Shown one piece after another: positions 25,886-34,908 of a stretch of 37,625 nt of DNA. The notes beneath the pieces were generated by a model that worked only from the letters and a program-made list of their open reading frames with translations, was not told the origin of the DNA and did no database searches. The DNA comes from a virus. The DNA lies in IMG/VR virus record IMGVR_UViG_3300018415_000016, positions 1 to 37,625 of that record; one strand, 5' to 3'. The position numbers and the translations under genes were made by a program. The first letter of the stretch is position 1. The number at the start of each line of letters is the position of its first letter.

Positions 25886-28800
25886 TGGCCTTTCGTTCTA
25901 TAAGTGGCAGCAGATTAGTAGGTCAAGGTAAGCCACAACAAACACCTATTACCTTAGACGTAGCTGTATATGAAGGTGCGATCGCTTATGGCGACGACGG
26001 CAATTTATACTTTTCAAACGGTACCGCGTGGTTAGTACTTGAAGACTCAGGTGGAGCGGTCCAAGGTTTAACCGGTATCCAAGGTACAGACGGTTTACAA
26101 GGTGGATATGGTCCAGGCTTTACAGTTGTTGGATCTGTTGCTGATGTAGACTCAGGTGGTGACCCCCAGGCCACTCTAAACGCTGCCTTTTCAAGTCCAT
26201 CAACAGGCGACGCAGTTATAGATGAAGCTGACGACGAATTATGGGTTTATAACGGATCAAGCTGGGTAAATGTTGGATCGTTCCGTGGAGTACAGGGCTT
26301 CCAAGGTAATGATGGTTTACAAGGATTTCAGGGTACAATCGGTAACGAAGGTATTCAGGGTAGTACTGGTTTCCGTGGTTTCCAAGGTACTCAAGGTTTC
26401 CAAGGCTCTACTGGTATTCAGGGTGTACAAGGTATTCAAGGATTGCAAGGCACTCAAGGTGTTCAAGGCGTTCAGGGTACGACAGGCATTCAAGGCGACG
26501 TAGGTGATCAAGGTACTCAAGGTGTCCAAGGTCCTCAGTCTATTCAGGGTACAACAGGTATTCAAGGTGATCTTGGTATTCAAGGTACCACAGGTTCTTA
26601 TGGCGGAATTTCTTTTGAGTACGGATTTAGTACAGACGTAACTGCTACAGATCCAGGCAACTCAAATATTAAGTATAATAACGCTGACCAGGCAAATGCA
26701 ACTTTAATTTATATTAATGAAAATGCAAATCCTGGCGCTCGTGATATTTCAGATCTTTTAAATGCATTTGATGCTCTAACTAATCCTGTAAAAGCATCTA
26801 TTAAAATTACAAAAGTAAGTGATACTTCTGTATTTGCATTATGGGATATTACAGATATTACCGACAATACAGGTTGGTTTACTTTTAATGTAACAAGTAT
26901 AGGACAATCAGGCGCATTTTCGGATGCAGATGATGTTATTATTTCATTCGTTGAGTCTGGTGCACAAGGTATTCAAGGACCGCAGGGAACACAAGGTGTC
27001 CAAGGCGTACAAGGTTTTGTCGGATTCCAAGGTACTCAAGGACCTCAGTCTCTTCAAGGTACTCAAGGTATTCAGGGCACCACTGGTATTCAAGGACTTC
27101 AGGGCGTACAAGGATTTACTGGAGCACAGGGTATACAAGGTCTGCAAGGTTTGCAAGGACATCAGGGTGTTCAGGGTGGATCTGGTTTCCAAGGGATGCA
27201 AGGTACTGATGGTAACCAAGGTCTGCAAGGTTTGCAAGGGCAAATTGGTTACAATGGCGGGCTTACTTATATGTGGGGTTTCAACAACTCTACAACTGAA
27301 GGATTCCCAGGCCTTAATTCATGGCTTTTAAATAATAGTGATGTTACTTTAGCAACAAAACTTTATATTGATGACTTAACGGATAGCGGAAGACGCGTAG
27401 ACGAGTTATTCAATTATCTTGATGCTGTAACAAGTACTCCAAAAGGTCAAATCTTTATTAGAACTCCAAAAGATGCAACTGGTGGATATCAGTTCTTAAT
27501 CTTTGAATACACAGATTGGGTGTGGGGTGTAACTGGTACTGGTTCGGACTGGGGTCATTTTGTTATTAGCCTCGTTGAGCAATCAGAACTTGGCGGAACA
27601 GATTTAAGTCCTGGCACAGACTGGGATGCAATTACTGGTACTTATGGTACAGACGCTGTCTTTACATTTAATCCATCTGGTAATGCGGGTTCACAAGGTG
27701 CTCAAGGTACACAAGGACATCAAGGTGTACAAGGATTACAAGGCGTCCAAGGTACACAAGGTCCTCAGTCTATTCAAGGTACAACTGGTATTCAAGGTGC
27801 TCAAGGTATTCAGGGTGTTGAAGGTGCGCGTGACTTTACCGTTACTAACCTTTCATCAATTGCTTATGTAATAGATGGTGTTAACAACCCAGACTTAAAT
27901 CTTCTAAGAGGATTTACATATAGATTTATTATCAACGCGCCGGGTCATCCATTTGAAATTAGATCTGGTAGTGCATCCGGCCCAGCTTATAATACTGGCG
28001 TAACAAATAACGGCGCATCTAGCGGTGAAATTACGTTTAGAGTTCCTGGTAACGCGCCAGATACTTTGTATTACAGCTGTACAGCTCACGCTGGAATGAA
28101 TGGTCAGCTCAACATTAGTGATCTTGGCCCACAAGGTACTCAAGGTACTCAAGGCTTCCAAGGTACAGACGGTATTCAAGGTAATGATGGTTTACAAGGT
28201 ACAACAGGTGCTGGTGCTCAAGGTACACAAGGTATTCAGGGTGATCTAGGCTTCCAAGGTACACAAGGTTTTCCAGGCCCGATTGGTCCACAAGGTATTC
28301 AAGGTACTGATGGTCTCCAAGGTGGAGGTGGTGTACAAGGTGCCACTGGTAGCTTTGGTGGTGTAACATTTGATTATACTTGGAAAAGCCAAACAACTCT
28401 TTCAGATCCTGGCATTGGTGGCGTTTCAGTTAATAACGCAACTTATGCTTCTGCCAATGTGTTGTTACTTGACGACAGAGATGATAATTTTACAGATATT
28501 CAACCTTTCTTAAGAACGATTGACGATTCTACAAGTCCTGTTAAAGGTCACGTCAAAATTACTTCTAAAGATAATGTAGATGAGTTTATTATCTTTTCAA
28601 TCAATAGCTTAACAGAAGAATCGGGATATTTTAATGTTAGTGTTTCTTTTGTTTCGAGTTCAATAACTAGCTGGACAGATGGTACAGATATTACTGTTAC
28701 ATTTGCTAGAACAGGTGATATTGGACCGGCAGGGTCACAAGGTATTCAAGGTTTTGAAGGATTCCAAGGTGCTCAAGGATTGGGCGGTGGACTTGGTGGC

Positions 28801-30456
28801 CAAGGTACGCAGGGTGTTCAAGGTCTACAAGGTGGTCCTGGTCCACAAGGTACTCCAGGCTTTATTGGTGGCGATGGTACTCAAGGTTCTCAAGGCGTTC
28901 AAGGTCCACAAGGTCCACAAGGTGTCGACGGTACTGATGGTGATGAAGGTATTCAAGGCTTTGACGGCTTCCAAGGCCCACAAGGTCTTTCTCAGCAAGG
29001 TACTCAAGGTGCTCAAGGCTTCCAAGGTATAGCGGGTATTGGTGCAACCGGTATTCAAGGTTTCCAAGGTATTCAAGGTGATGCTTTACAAGGACATCAG
29101 GGTACACAAGGTAATTCAGGTCCTCCAGGTTTTGGTAACCAAGGTATTCAAGGGATGCAAGGTTTCCAAGGTACAATTGGCGGAGAAGGTATTCAAGGTG
29201 TTCAAGGTCTTGGTGGACAAGGTACTTCTGGTCTACAGGGTATTCAAGGTACAGACGGTGAAGAAGGCCTTCAAGGTGTTCAGGGTGAGACCGGAGACGG
29301 TAACCAAGGTACACAAGGTTTCCAAGGTTCGGCTGGTATCGGTAATACAGGTGTACAAGGTAATGACGGTAATCAGGGTGTTCAAGGTATTATTGGTGAA
29401 TCAGGTGTTGGAGGTACTCAAGGTGTTCAAGGCTTTGATGGTTCACAGGGTTTCCAAGGTATCAGCGGTGGATTAGGAGATACCGGTGCTCAAGGTCACC
29501 AAGGTACACAAGGTGGACCAGGCTTCCAAGGTACAATTGGTGCTGGTTCGCAGGGTATTCAGGGTGGTCAAGGTACTCAAGGTTCTCTTGGTATTCAAGG
29601 TTTCCCAGGCCAAGGTACTCAAGGTCTTCAGGGTACACAGGCTGCTCAAGGTCTTCAAGGTGAGCGTGGTTTCCAAGGTACACAGGGTATGCAAGGTTTT
29701 GGTCCTGCAGGCGCTGTTACTAACATCCAAAACGTTCACGAAACTTCTGTACAAGATACAGCCTTGTTTATTACAATGGTTGAAGGTGGAAACACAACTC
29801 AGCCATTAAGAGCTACGACTGGACCAAACCCAGGCGGTGAATCTAACTTCTTCTATACTTCTGATGTTGACGAACTTACAGTTGAAAACCTTCAAGTTGA
29901 AGGTAATGTTAACGTAGTTGGATCTATTACTGCTGATAGCTTTACGGCATCTGGCTCAAGTGATTTCCACTTGGCGTCAAATAACTATTTGTCGATGGGT
30001 AATACAGCGGCAGGTCCATATTCTAGATTAGGTTGGTTAACAACAAATAACAGTGTTAGCTTAGAAGTAAATACCAGTGTTACAAGTAATTTTGTTATCA
30101 AGCCACTTACTGGTTCGAATCTATTTACTTTCCAAATCGCTACAGGTAACTTTACTGCTACAGGTGATATTGAATCTAATTCAGACATTAGACTAAAAGA
30201 AAACATTGAAACAATTCCTAACGCTCTTGAAAAAGTATCTAATATGCGCGGTGTATATTTTGATATGAAATCAAGACCAGGCGTAAGAAAAGTCGGCTTA
30301 ATTGCTCAAGAAGTTGAAGAAGTACTTCCAGAAGTCGTTTCAGCCGCAGAAGATGGAGAACAAATTAAGAGCGTTGCTTACGGTAACATCGTTGGTCTTT
30401 TGGTTGAAGCAGTTAAAGAGCTTAAAGACGAAATCGAACAACTTAAAAACCAGTAA
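25885..30456 (+). CDS. Collagen-like tail fibre with cupredoxin-like insert and S74 tail
   Basis: The protein has 1523 residues. The head (AFRSISGSRLVGQGKPQQTP, then AIAYGDDGNLYFSNGTAW) is a short attachment domain. Collagen-like Gly-X-Y blocks rich in IQGTQG and FQGTQG lie at about 135-238, 360-457, 604-647, 747-827 and 946-1278. Between them are three related ~120-residue globular domains (239-359, 458-603, 827-945; each opens GG(I/L/V)(S/T)(F/Y) and contains VKASIKI- or PKGQIFI-type strands) and a cupredoxin-like domain (648-746). The C-terminal end is an S74 domain, 1433-1523 (SDIRLKENIE, VGLIAQEVEEVLPEV, NIVGLLVEAVKELKDEI), which should fold the trimer and cut at Ser1433. GGAGGAGG (25867-25874) precedes the TAATG start. 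The gene is followed by an intrinsic terminator. A long trimeric fibre is the likely structure. Confidence 0.87.
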   Translation: MAFRSISGSRLVGQGKPQQTPITLDVAVYEGAIAYGDDGNLYFSNGTAWLVLEDSGGAVQGLTGIQGTDGLQGGYGPGFTVVGSVADVDSGGDPQATLNAAFSSPSTGDAVIDEADDELWVYNGSSWVNVGSFRGVQGFQGNDGLQGFQGTIGNEGIQGSTGFRGFQGTQGFQGSTGIQGVQGIQGLQGTQGVQGVQGTTGIQGDVGDQGTQGVQGPQSIQGTTGIQGDLGIQGTTGSYGGISFEYGFSTDVTATDPGNSNIKYNNADQANATLIYINENANPGARDISDLLNAFDALTNPVKASIKITKVSDTSVFALWDITDITDNTGWFTFNVTSIGQSGAFSDADDVIISFVESGAQGIQGPQGTQGVQGVQGFVGFQGTQGPQSLQGTQGIQGTTGIQGLQGVQGFTGAQGIQGLQGLQGHQGVQGGSGFQGMQGTDGNQGLQGLQGQIGYNGGLTYMWGFNNSTTEGFPGLNSWLLNNSDVTLATKLYIDDLTDSGRRVDELFNYLDAVTSTPKGQIFIRTPKDATGGYQFLIFEYTDWVWGVTGTGSDWGHFVISLVEQSELGGTDLSPGTDWDAITGTYGTDAVFTFNPSGNAGSQGAQGTQGHQGVQGLQGVQGTQGPQSIQGTTGIQGAQGIQGVEGARDFTVTNLSSIAYVIDGVNNPDLNLLRGFTYRFIINAPGHPFEIRSGSASGPAYNTGVTNNGASSGEITFRVPGNAPDTLYYSCTAHAGMNGQLNISDLGPQGTQGTQGFQGTDGIQGNDGLQGTTGAGAQGTQGIQGDLGFQGTQGFPGPIGPQGIQGTDGLQGGGGVQGATGSFGGVTFDYTWKSQTTLSDPGIGGVSVNNATYASANVLLLDDRDDNFTDIQPFLRTIDDSTSPVKGHVKITSKDNVDEFIIFSINSLTEESGYFNVSVSFVSSSITSWTDGTDITVTFARTGDIGPAGSQGIQGFEGFQGAQGLGGGLGGQGTQGVQGLQGGPGPQGTPGFIGGDGTQGSQGVQGPQGPQGVDGTDGDEGIQGFDGFQGPQGLSQQGTQGAQGFQGIAGIGATGIQGFQGIQGDALQGHQGTQGNSGPPGFGNQGIQGMQGFQGTIGGEGIQGVQGLGGQGTSGLQGIQGTDGEEGLQGVQGETGDGNQGTQGFQGSAGIGNTGVQGNDGNQGVQGIIGESGVGGTQGVQGFDGSQGFQGISGGLGDTGAQGHQGTQGGPGFQGTIGAGSQGIQGGQGTQGSLGIQGFPGQGTQGLQGTQAAQGLQGERGFQGTQGMQGFGPAGAVTNIQNVHETSVQDTALFITMVEGGNTTQPLRATTGPNPGGESNFFYTSDVDELTVENLQVEGNVNVVGSITADSFTASGSSDFHLASNNYLSMGNTAAGPYSRLGWLTTNNSVSLEVNTSVTSNFVIKPLTGSNLFTFQIATGNFTATGDIESNSDIRLKENIETIPNALEKVSNMRGVYFDMKSRPGVRKVGLIAQEVEEVLPEVVSAAEDGEQIKSVAYGNIVGLLVEAVKELKDEIEQLKNQ
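26287..29718 (+). repeat. Collagen-like Gly-X-Y repeat blocks (Gln-Gly rich)
   Basis: Five blocks (26287-26598, 26962-27256, 27694-27825, 28123-28364, 28720-29718) have Gly at every third residue and Gln at most Y positions, coded mostly by repeats of caaggt. The blocks show a Ser in place of Gly at matching sites (codons 26539, 27049 and 27769, motif GPQS(I/L)QGT) and small breaks such as GLSQQGTQG and GDALQGHQG. The repeat gives rise to many long spurious frames on both strands. Confidence 0.9.
27829..28122 (+). other. Cupredoxin-like domain inside the collagen-like fibre
   Basis: Residues 649-746 of the fibre have the order of a small blue-copper fold: strand RDFTVTNLSSIAYVIDG, then a turn, then FIINAPGHPFEIRSG with His688, then FRVPGNAPDTLYYSCTAHAGM with Cys732, His735 and Met738, then the last strand NGQLNIS. 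The two His, Cys and Met are the usual type-1 copper ligand set, but the loop is short (C-x2-H-x2-M). Domain assignment is by motif and order only. Confidence 0.65.
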
Positions 30457-30488
30457 AGCTCTTTTACATTTCTATTGCAAGTTATGAG

Positions 30489-30510
30489 AGGGGGCGTTCT
30501 GCCCCCTTTT
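30489..30510 (+). terminator. Intrinsic terminator after the collagen-like fibre
   Basis: A perfect 7-bp stem (AGGGGGC pairing with GCCCCCT) with a GTTCT loop, followed by TTT, starts 33 nt after the stop of the fibre gene. Its G/C-rich stem stands out strongly in this AT-rich sequence. It would separate the 13740-30456 transcription unit from the next one, whose promoter lies 16 nt beyond. Confidence 0.88.
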
Positions 30511-30525
30511 CAATAAGCCCGCTGT

Positions 30526-30533
30526 TATAAATA
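30526..30533 (+). promoter_or_regulatory. T4-type late promoter TATAAATA after the terminator
   Basis: Exact TATAAATA octamer between the intrinsic terminator and the ATG at 30554, 20 nt upstream of it. The terminator-promoter pair marks a clean boundary between two late transcription units. Confidence 0.78.
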
Positions 30534-30553
30534 AAGGTAAAAAGAGATTTAAC

Positions 30554-30880
30554 ATGAGTTCTCAACTAAATATCTACATTGATAAAGGTACAGATTTTAG
30601 GCTTACGGTCGAATTGTTTGATGAGAACGATTTAGACTTGCCTATTGATAACTACACTTTCTATAGTGAAGTTAAAAAGTTGTATTCATCAAAACCTGCA
30701 GCCGAATTTGAAATTGAAAAAGCTAATAATGATATTACACTCGTAATGGATAATGACATTACTTCTCAGCTTAAGCCGGGAAAATATTCTTATGATGTGT
30801 TAATGAAAAAGCCTACGGGAGAAATATCTAAGATCGTTGATGGGCTAGCGTTCGTTATCTCAACTATTACGGAGGTATAA
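30554..30880 (+). CDS. Small conserved virion-type protein upstream of tail fibre
   Basis: The protein has 108 residues: start SSQLNIYIDKGTDFRLTVEL, middle LPIDNYTFYSEVKKLYSSK, end KPGKYSYDVLMKKPTGEISK followed by GLAFVISTITEV. The alternating strands suggest one small beta-sandwich. I recall proteins of this pattern beside fibre genes in marine T4-like phages, with no assigned function; similar N-terminal domains in other phages act as baseplate-fibre connectors (comparison by fold expectation only). AAGAG lies about 9 nt before the ATG. The stop TAA is followed after two bases by the GTG start of the large fibre, so the two are expressed together from the late promoter at 30526. Confidence 0.72.
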   Translation: MSSQLNIYIDKGTDFRLTVELFDENDLDLPIDNYTFYSEVKKLYSSKPAAEFEIEKANNDITLVMDNDITSQLKPGKYSYDVLMKKPTGEISKIVDGLAFVISTITEV

Positions 30881-30882
30881 CA

Positions 30883-33800
30883 GTGGCTGTTAAAGTTAAA
30901 GTAGGCCAAACTAAGAACGTTCGCCTAGTAGCTACCGGTGAAAAACGACCCGTAATTGTTCCAGATTCAGTAGCATTAGGATCCGATACTACAGGTGAAT
31001 ACGTACGTGCACTCGATGCGGGTGTAGGTATTGTTGTTACGCCAGAATCAGATATTGAATCGGCCAATCTTGTAATTTCTCATGCTAATACAAGCGAAAT
31101 TGCAAATACACAAAATTCAACATTAGAATTTTTAAGAAATGCCTCATTCGATGAATTTGGACACGCGATAGAATTCACTTCTTCTGCATTTGATACAAAT
31201 AATTTTTCTGTAGCAAACAATGTAATTTCTTCTAAAAATATTTCAATTGGTAATACATCACTTACGCTTGGTGAAACAGTCAGTGAATTAGAAAATCTAA
31301 CTTCTATTGAAGTTGGAAACTTTACTATTTCTGGTAATACAATTGCATCTAGTGCAAACACTACACTATTCACAACAACAGAACCTCTTGGTACATTTGA
31401 TTTTGGTTTAAGACGAATTGTTAATGTTGATAACCCAACAGATCAGACTGATGTAGTAAACAAAAGATATTTAGAATTTGAATTAGATCGTGTTGAAACT
31501 ACAATTAAAGTTTTTGATGATCCAATTATTGAAACAGATGCTACAAACAAAAGATACGTAGATAATTTAATTAAAGGCTTACGAGTAAGGCCTGCTGCTC
31601 TTGCTGCAACAACTGCTGATCTAGGTGCTTTTTTTGAAGTTGGTAATACAACTTATGGCTCAACATTAACTTTGCCGCCAACTTCAGTTCTTTATATTGA
31701 TGATGTAACGACTTGGTCATTAGGCAAAAATCTTGTAGTTAAAGATCAAACTAATCCATTAGAAAATGGTTCCTATGACTTGATTCAAGTCGGTAGTGCT
31801 AATACTGAATGGATATTCCAAAGAACATCTTGGTCTGACGAAAGTGAAGAAGTTCCAGGTTCGTATGAATTTGTAACAGATGGTACAATCAACGGCGGAA
31901 CTGGTTGGGTAACGGTAGTTGACGACGCTTCTACTTTTAATCTAAATACAGATTCCATTAATTGGTATCAATTCCAAGGCGAAGGTACTTATAACGCTGG
32001 TACTGGTTTAACTCTAGTTGGAACAACTTTCCAATTAGCTCCTACTATTGCTGTAGATACAATTAATCCACAAACCGCAGATAAAATAACATTTGGTGGT
32101 GAAGGTGCTATTACGCTACCTTCTGGTAATACTGCTGCTAGACCAGCCTCTTCTGCGGGTATGATTCGTTTTAATAATGTTGATGGCCAATTCGAAGGAT
32201 ACGACGGTAATGCTTGGTCAGGTCTCGGTGGTACAATTGACCAAGACCAAGATACAAAAATCGTTGCAGAAGATAATGCAGGCGATGATAACGATGAATT
32301 AAAATTCTTTACCGGTGGAACACTCGCTGCAAAGTTTGATGCTAATACTGCAAACTTTTATGGTGACGTAATAATTGCCGGTAATATTACAGTTGGTGAT
32401 CAAGATACCGATTCTATTACTGTTGCTGCCGATTTTGAATCCAATTTAATACCTAATCAAAATAACTTCTATACGCTAGGTTCTCAAAGTAAAAACTGGG
32501 CTACACTATTTGTAGATACAATACGTAGCGGTGATGATGTTATTACGTTTGGTGGATCAGGCGCCATTGCATTGCCATCTGCGAATACATCGTTTAGACC
32601 AACTGGCCCAGCAGGAATGCTTCGCTTTAATAGTGATGAAAGCCGTTTTGAAGGATGGGATGGCGTACAATGGTCAGGTCTTGCTGGTTCGGTAATTGAC
32701 CTTGATAGAAATACATACATTATTGCTGAAACTGCAGCAGGTGACGATAATAACCAATTAGATTTCTATACAGATGGAGTACACAGATCAAGAATTGATT
32801 CTGATGGTACATTCAAGTATGGTAATGGATTAACAGCATTCCAAATTGATTTTGCTTCCGGTGAGTTAACAGCGTCTGGTGGCATTACTGCTGCTTCTGA
32901 TTTAGTTTTAAATCCAACTGGTGCGGTTAATGTTTCTAATAATAGTTTAACAGGTTTACCAGATCCTGTTAACCCTACAGATGCAGTTAATTTACGTTAT
33001 TTGGATAATGAATTTTCATCTGGTCTGACTATTGTTGATGGCGCAAATACTTATACAGACGGTATCGACCTCCTTTCAAGTCCAAAACTTACAATCGGCA
33101 CTGGTCTAGAAATCGAAAATATCGATTCAGCAAATAACGAATTTACTTTAGGTATTGATAATACAGGTGTTCAGCCTGGTATGTACGGTAACGACGGTTT
33201 TTCACCTCGTATTCGTATTACTGAAGATGGTCGTGTTGACTTTGCTACAGAGATTGCAGTTGAGCTTCAAGCTAACGCGATTCCAGACTTTACTGAAACA
33301 TCTCGTGATATTATTGGACTTATGTTTACGGATGGTATTGCAAATAGCGAAGGTATTACAGCAGTAAACGACGATGCAAATGATAAGATGTATCTTATTG
33401 CTGATAACTTTAATGTCACATTAACCGGTGATGTAAGTGGTACAGCAGAAGTTACAAGACTTTCAAATACTGAAATCAACACTTCTTTAACAGCAGACTT
33501 TATTTCAAATGCGTTGACAACCGCTAATAGTGGTGTTACAATTACTCATACCGCTGGTCCAAATTCTAACGCAACATTTGAATTAGACTATACTGAATTA
33601 GATACAAGATATATTACAACTGCTGGCGGTACATCTTCTGGAGATATTGTTGCTCCAAGATTTGTTGACTCAGATAATACAAATTTATTTGTAGATCCTA
33701 CTGGAACTTCACAAATCAATAAACTAGATCTTGGTTTTGGCACATCATTTTCTCAATTAAGATTTAGAGATGGACCAGGAAGTTTTTCAGTTCTTTACGG

Positions 33801-34851
33801 ATCTGGCGGTAAAATTGGTTTCCTTGATAATACTTTCAACTATGCTGCTTATTCAGATAAAGCAACTGGTAACTGGATCGTTCAAAACGCGGATGTAAGA
33901 GCAGAAAGATTTGTTGACCACGACGCCGACACTTATTTCTTGCATCCAGGCGGCACTGATTCATATTTAAAACAAATTCATGTTGAAAATAAAATTACCG
34001 CAACTGATATTGAAATTGGTGGTGATGTTGGTGATCGTACAATTAAAACTACGACAGGTTTATTATCAATAGATGCATCTGGTGGTATTAGCTTAGATGG
34101 CTCTGGTAATGATTTAGATGTTAACAACTCTAAGATTACAAATCTTTTAAATCCTACAGCAACACAAGATGCTGCAACTAAATCATATGTTGATAGTGTA
34201 GCTCAAGGTCTTCGTGTAATTCCAGCTGCATTGGCTGGTACGACCGCAGATTTAGGAGCAACATATAACAATGTTGCGGGAACTCTTACAGATGCTTCAG
34301 CTAACACTGCAGCGTTTGAATTAGATGGCGTAACTTCTTGGAGTATTGGTGATAAAGTATTAGTTAAAGATCAAACCAATCCAGAAGAAAATGGCTCATA
34401 TGAAGTCACAACTGTTGGTAGTGGTGCAACTCCTTGGGTCCTTACTCGAGGCGAATACTTTAATGAATCTTCTGAAATTCCAGGCGCATTCCAATTTATT
34501 ACAGATGGTACTACAAATAATGGTACAGGATGGGTTGCTCAAGTTGCTGATGCTGAGACATTTACTCTTGGAACTGACGATGTAAGTTGGTATCAATTCT
34601 CTGGTGCAGGTACATATACTGCTGGAGATACTTTAACATTAACAGGAACTGAATTCTCTATCGAAGATGGAGATATCGCAAACGTAAAACTGGCCAATCC
34701 GCAAATAAATATTTCTGGAGAGGCTGGAGCAAATACTTCGATTGCTCTTGGTGATACATTAACAATTACCGGAACTGATGGTGTAGATACAACTATCTCG
34801 AACGGTGAAGTGGCAATCGCTGTAACTGAATTAGATGGTGGATCTTTCTAA
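30883..34851 (+). CDS. Long tail fibre with internal duplications
   Basis: The protein has 1322 residues. The start is GTG at 30883, fixed by GGAGGT 8 nt upstream and the MAVKVKVGQTKNVRLVA head. The shaft has sequence typical of phage fibres (FTISGNTI, then DATNKRYVDNLI). A ~157-residue unit occurs twice, at about 219-378 and 1096-1252: it begins (A)TK(S/R)YVD or TNKRYVD, continues RV(R/I)PAALA(A/G)TTADLG, LVKDQTNP(L/E)ENGSY and WYQF(Q/S)G, and ends near GTYxAGxxLTL. A second unit opening FGGxGAIxLPSxNT and containing FEG(Y/W)DGxxWSGL occurs at 32089-32232 and 32548-32691. The C-terminal end (VDTTISNGEVAIAVTELDGGSF) has no S74 domain. It may be a distal or proximal long fibre part in the gp34/gp37 sense; the exact counterpart cannot be told. 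Confidence 0.78.
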   Translation: MAVKVKVGQTKNVRLVATGEKRPVIVPDSVALGSDTTGEYVRALDAGVGIVVTPESDIESANLVISHANTSEIANTQNSTLEFLRNASFDEFGHAIEFTSSAFDTNNFSVANNVISSKNISIGNTSLTLGETVSELENLTSIEVGNFTISGNTIASSANTTLFTTTEPLGTFDFGLRRIVNVDNPTDQTDVVNKRYLEFELDRVETTIKVFDDPIIETDATNKRYVDNLIKGLRVRPAALAATTADLGAFFEVGNTTYGSTLTLPPTSVLYIDDVTTWSLGKNLVVKDQTNPLENGSYDLIQVGSANTEWIFQRTSWSDESEEVPGSYEFVTDGTINGGTGWVTVVDDASTFNLNTDSINWYQFQGEGTYNAGTGLTLVGTTFQLAPTIAVDTINPQTADKITFGGEGAITLPSGNTAARPASSAGMIRFNNVDGQFEGYDGNAWSGLGGTIDQDQDTKIVAEDNAGDDNDELKFFTGGTLAAKFDANTANFYGDVIIAGNITVGDQDTDSITVAADFESNLIPNQNNFYTLGSQSKNWATLFVDTIRSGDDVITFGGSGAIALPSANTSFRPTGPAGMLRFNSDESRFEGWDGVQWSGLAGSVIDLDRNTYIIAETAAGDDNNQLDFYTDGVHRSRIDSDGTFKYGNGLTAFQIDFASGELTASGGITAASDLVLNPTGAVNVSNNSLTGLPDPVNPTDAVNLRYLDNEFSSGLTIVDGANTYTDGIDLLSSPKLTIGTGLEIENIDSANNEFTLGIDNTGVQPGMYGNDGFSPRIRITEDGRVDFATEIAVELQANAIPDFTETSRDIIGLMFTDGIANSEGITAVNDDANDKMYLIADNFNVTLTGDVSGTAEVTRLSNTEINTSLTADFISNALTTANSGVTITHTAGPNSNATFELDYTELDTRYITTAGGTSSGDIVAPRFVDSDNTNLFVDPTGTSQINKLDLGFGTSFSQLRFRDGPGSFSVLYGSGGKIGFLDNTFNYAAYSDKATGNWIVQNADVRAERFVDHDADTYFLHPGGTDSYLKQIHVENKITATDIEIGGDVGDRTIKTTTGLLSIDASGGISLDGSGNDLDVNNSKITNLLNPTATQDAATKSYVDSVAQGLRVIPAALAGTTADLGATYNNVAGTLTDASANTAAFELDGVTSWSIGDKVLVKDQTNPEENGSYEVTTVGSGATPWVLTRGEYFNESSEIPGAFQFITDGTTNNGTGWVAQVADAETFTLGTDDVSWYQFSGAGTYTAGDTLTLTGTEFSIEDGDIANVKLANPQINISGEAGANTSIALGDTLTITGTDGVDTTISNGEVAIAVTELDGGSF
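31537..32013 (+). repeat. First copy of the ~157-residue fibre unit (second copy at 34168-34638)
   Basis: This copy and the one at 34168-34638 share the order TNKRYVD / ATKSYVD, RVRPAALAATTADLG / RVIPAALAGTTADLG, LVKDQTNPLENGSY / LVKDQTNPEENGSY, TDGTINGGTGWV / TDGTTNNGTGWV and INWYQFQGEGTY / VSWYQFSGAGTY. The protein similarity is high and the bases differ at many third positions, so this is an older intragenic duplication. Confidence 0.8.
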
Positions 34852-34868
34852 AGAACGACTATTATTAT

Positions 34869-34897
34869 TTTGTAACCTATATAGGTATTATAACAAA
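34869..34897. promoter_or_regulatory. Interrupted palindrome in the 57-nt gap before the 728-residue fibre
   Basis: The core ACCTATATAGGT (34875-34886) is a perfect 12-bp palindrome, flanked by TTTGT (34869-34873) and ACAAA (34893-34897), which can also pair. There is no T-tract after it, so it does not look like an intrinsic terminator, and this gap lacks the TATAAATA octamer. It could be an RNA hairpin, a processing site or an operator. The ribosome site AAAGGGA follows at 34895-34901. Confidence 0.4.
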
Positions 34898-34908
34898 GGG
34901 ACATAGAT

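Noticed and set aside
26317-29809. Many long reading frames (75-150 codons) on both strands across the collagen-like region
   Set aside because: They result from the repeated caaggt codons, which stay open in other frames; their products are low-complexity (repeats of Lys-Val or Leu-Thr-Leu) and lack ribosome sites.
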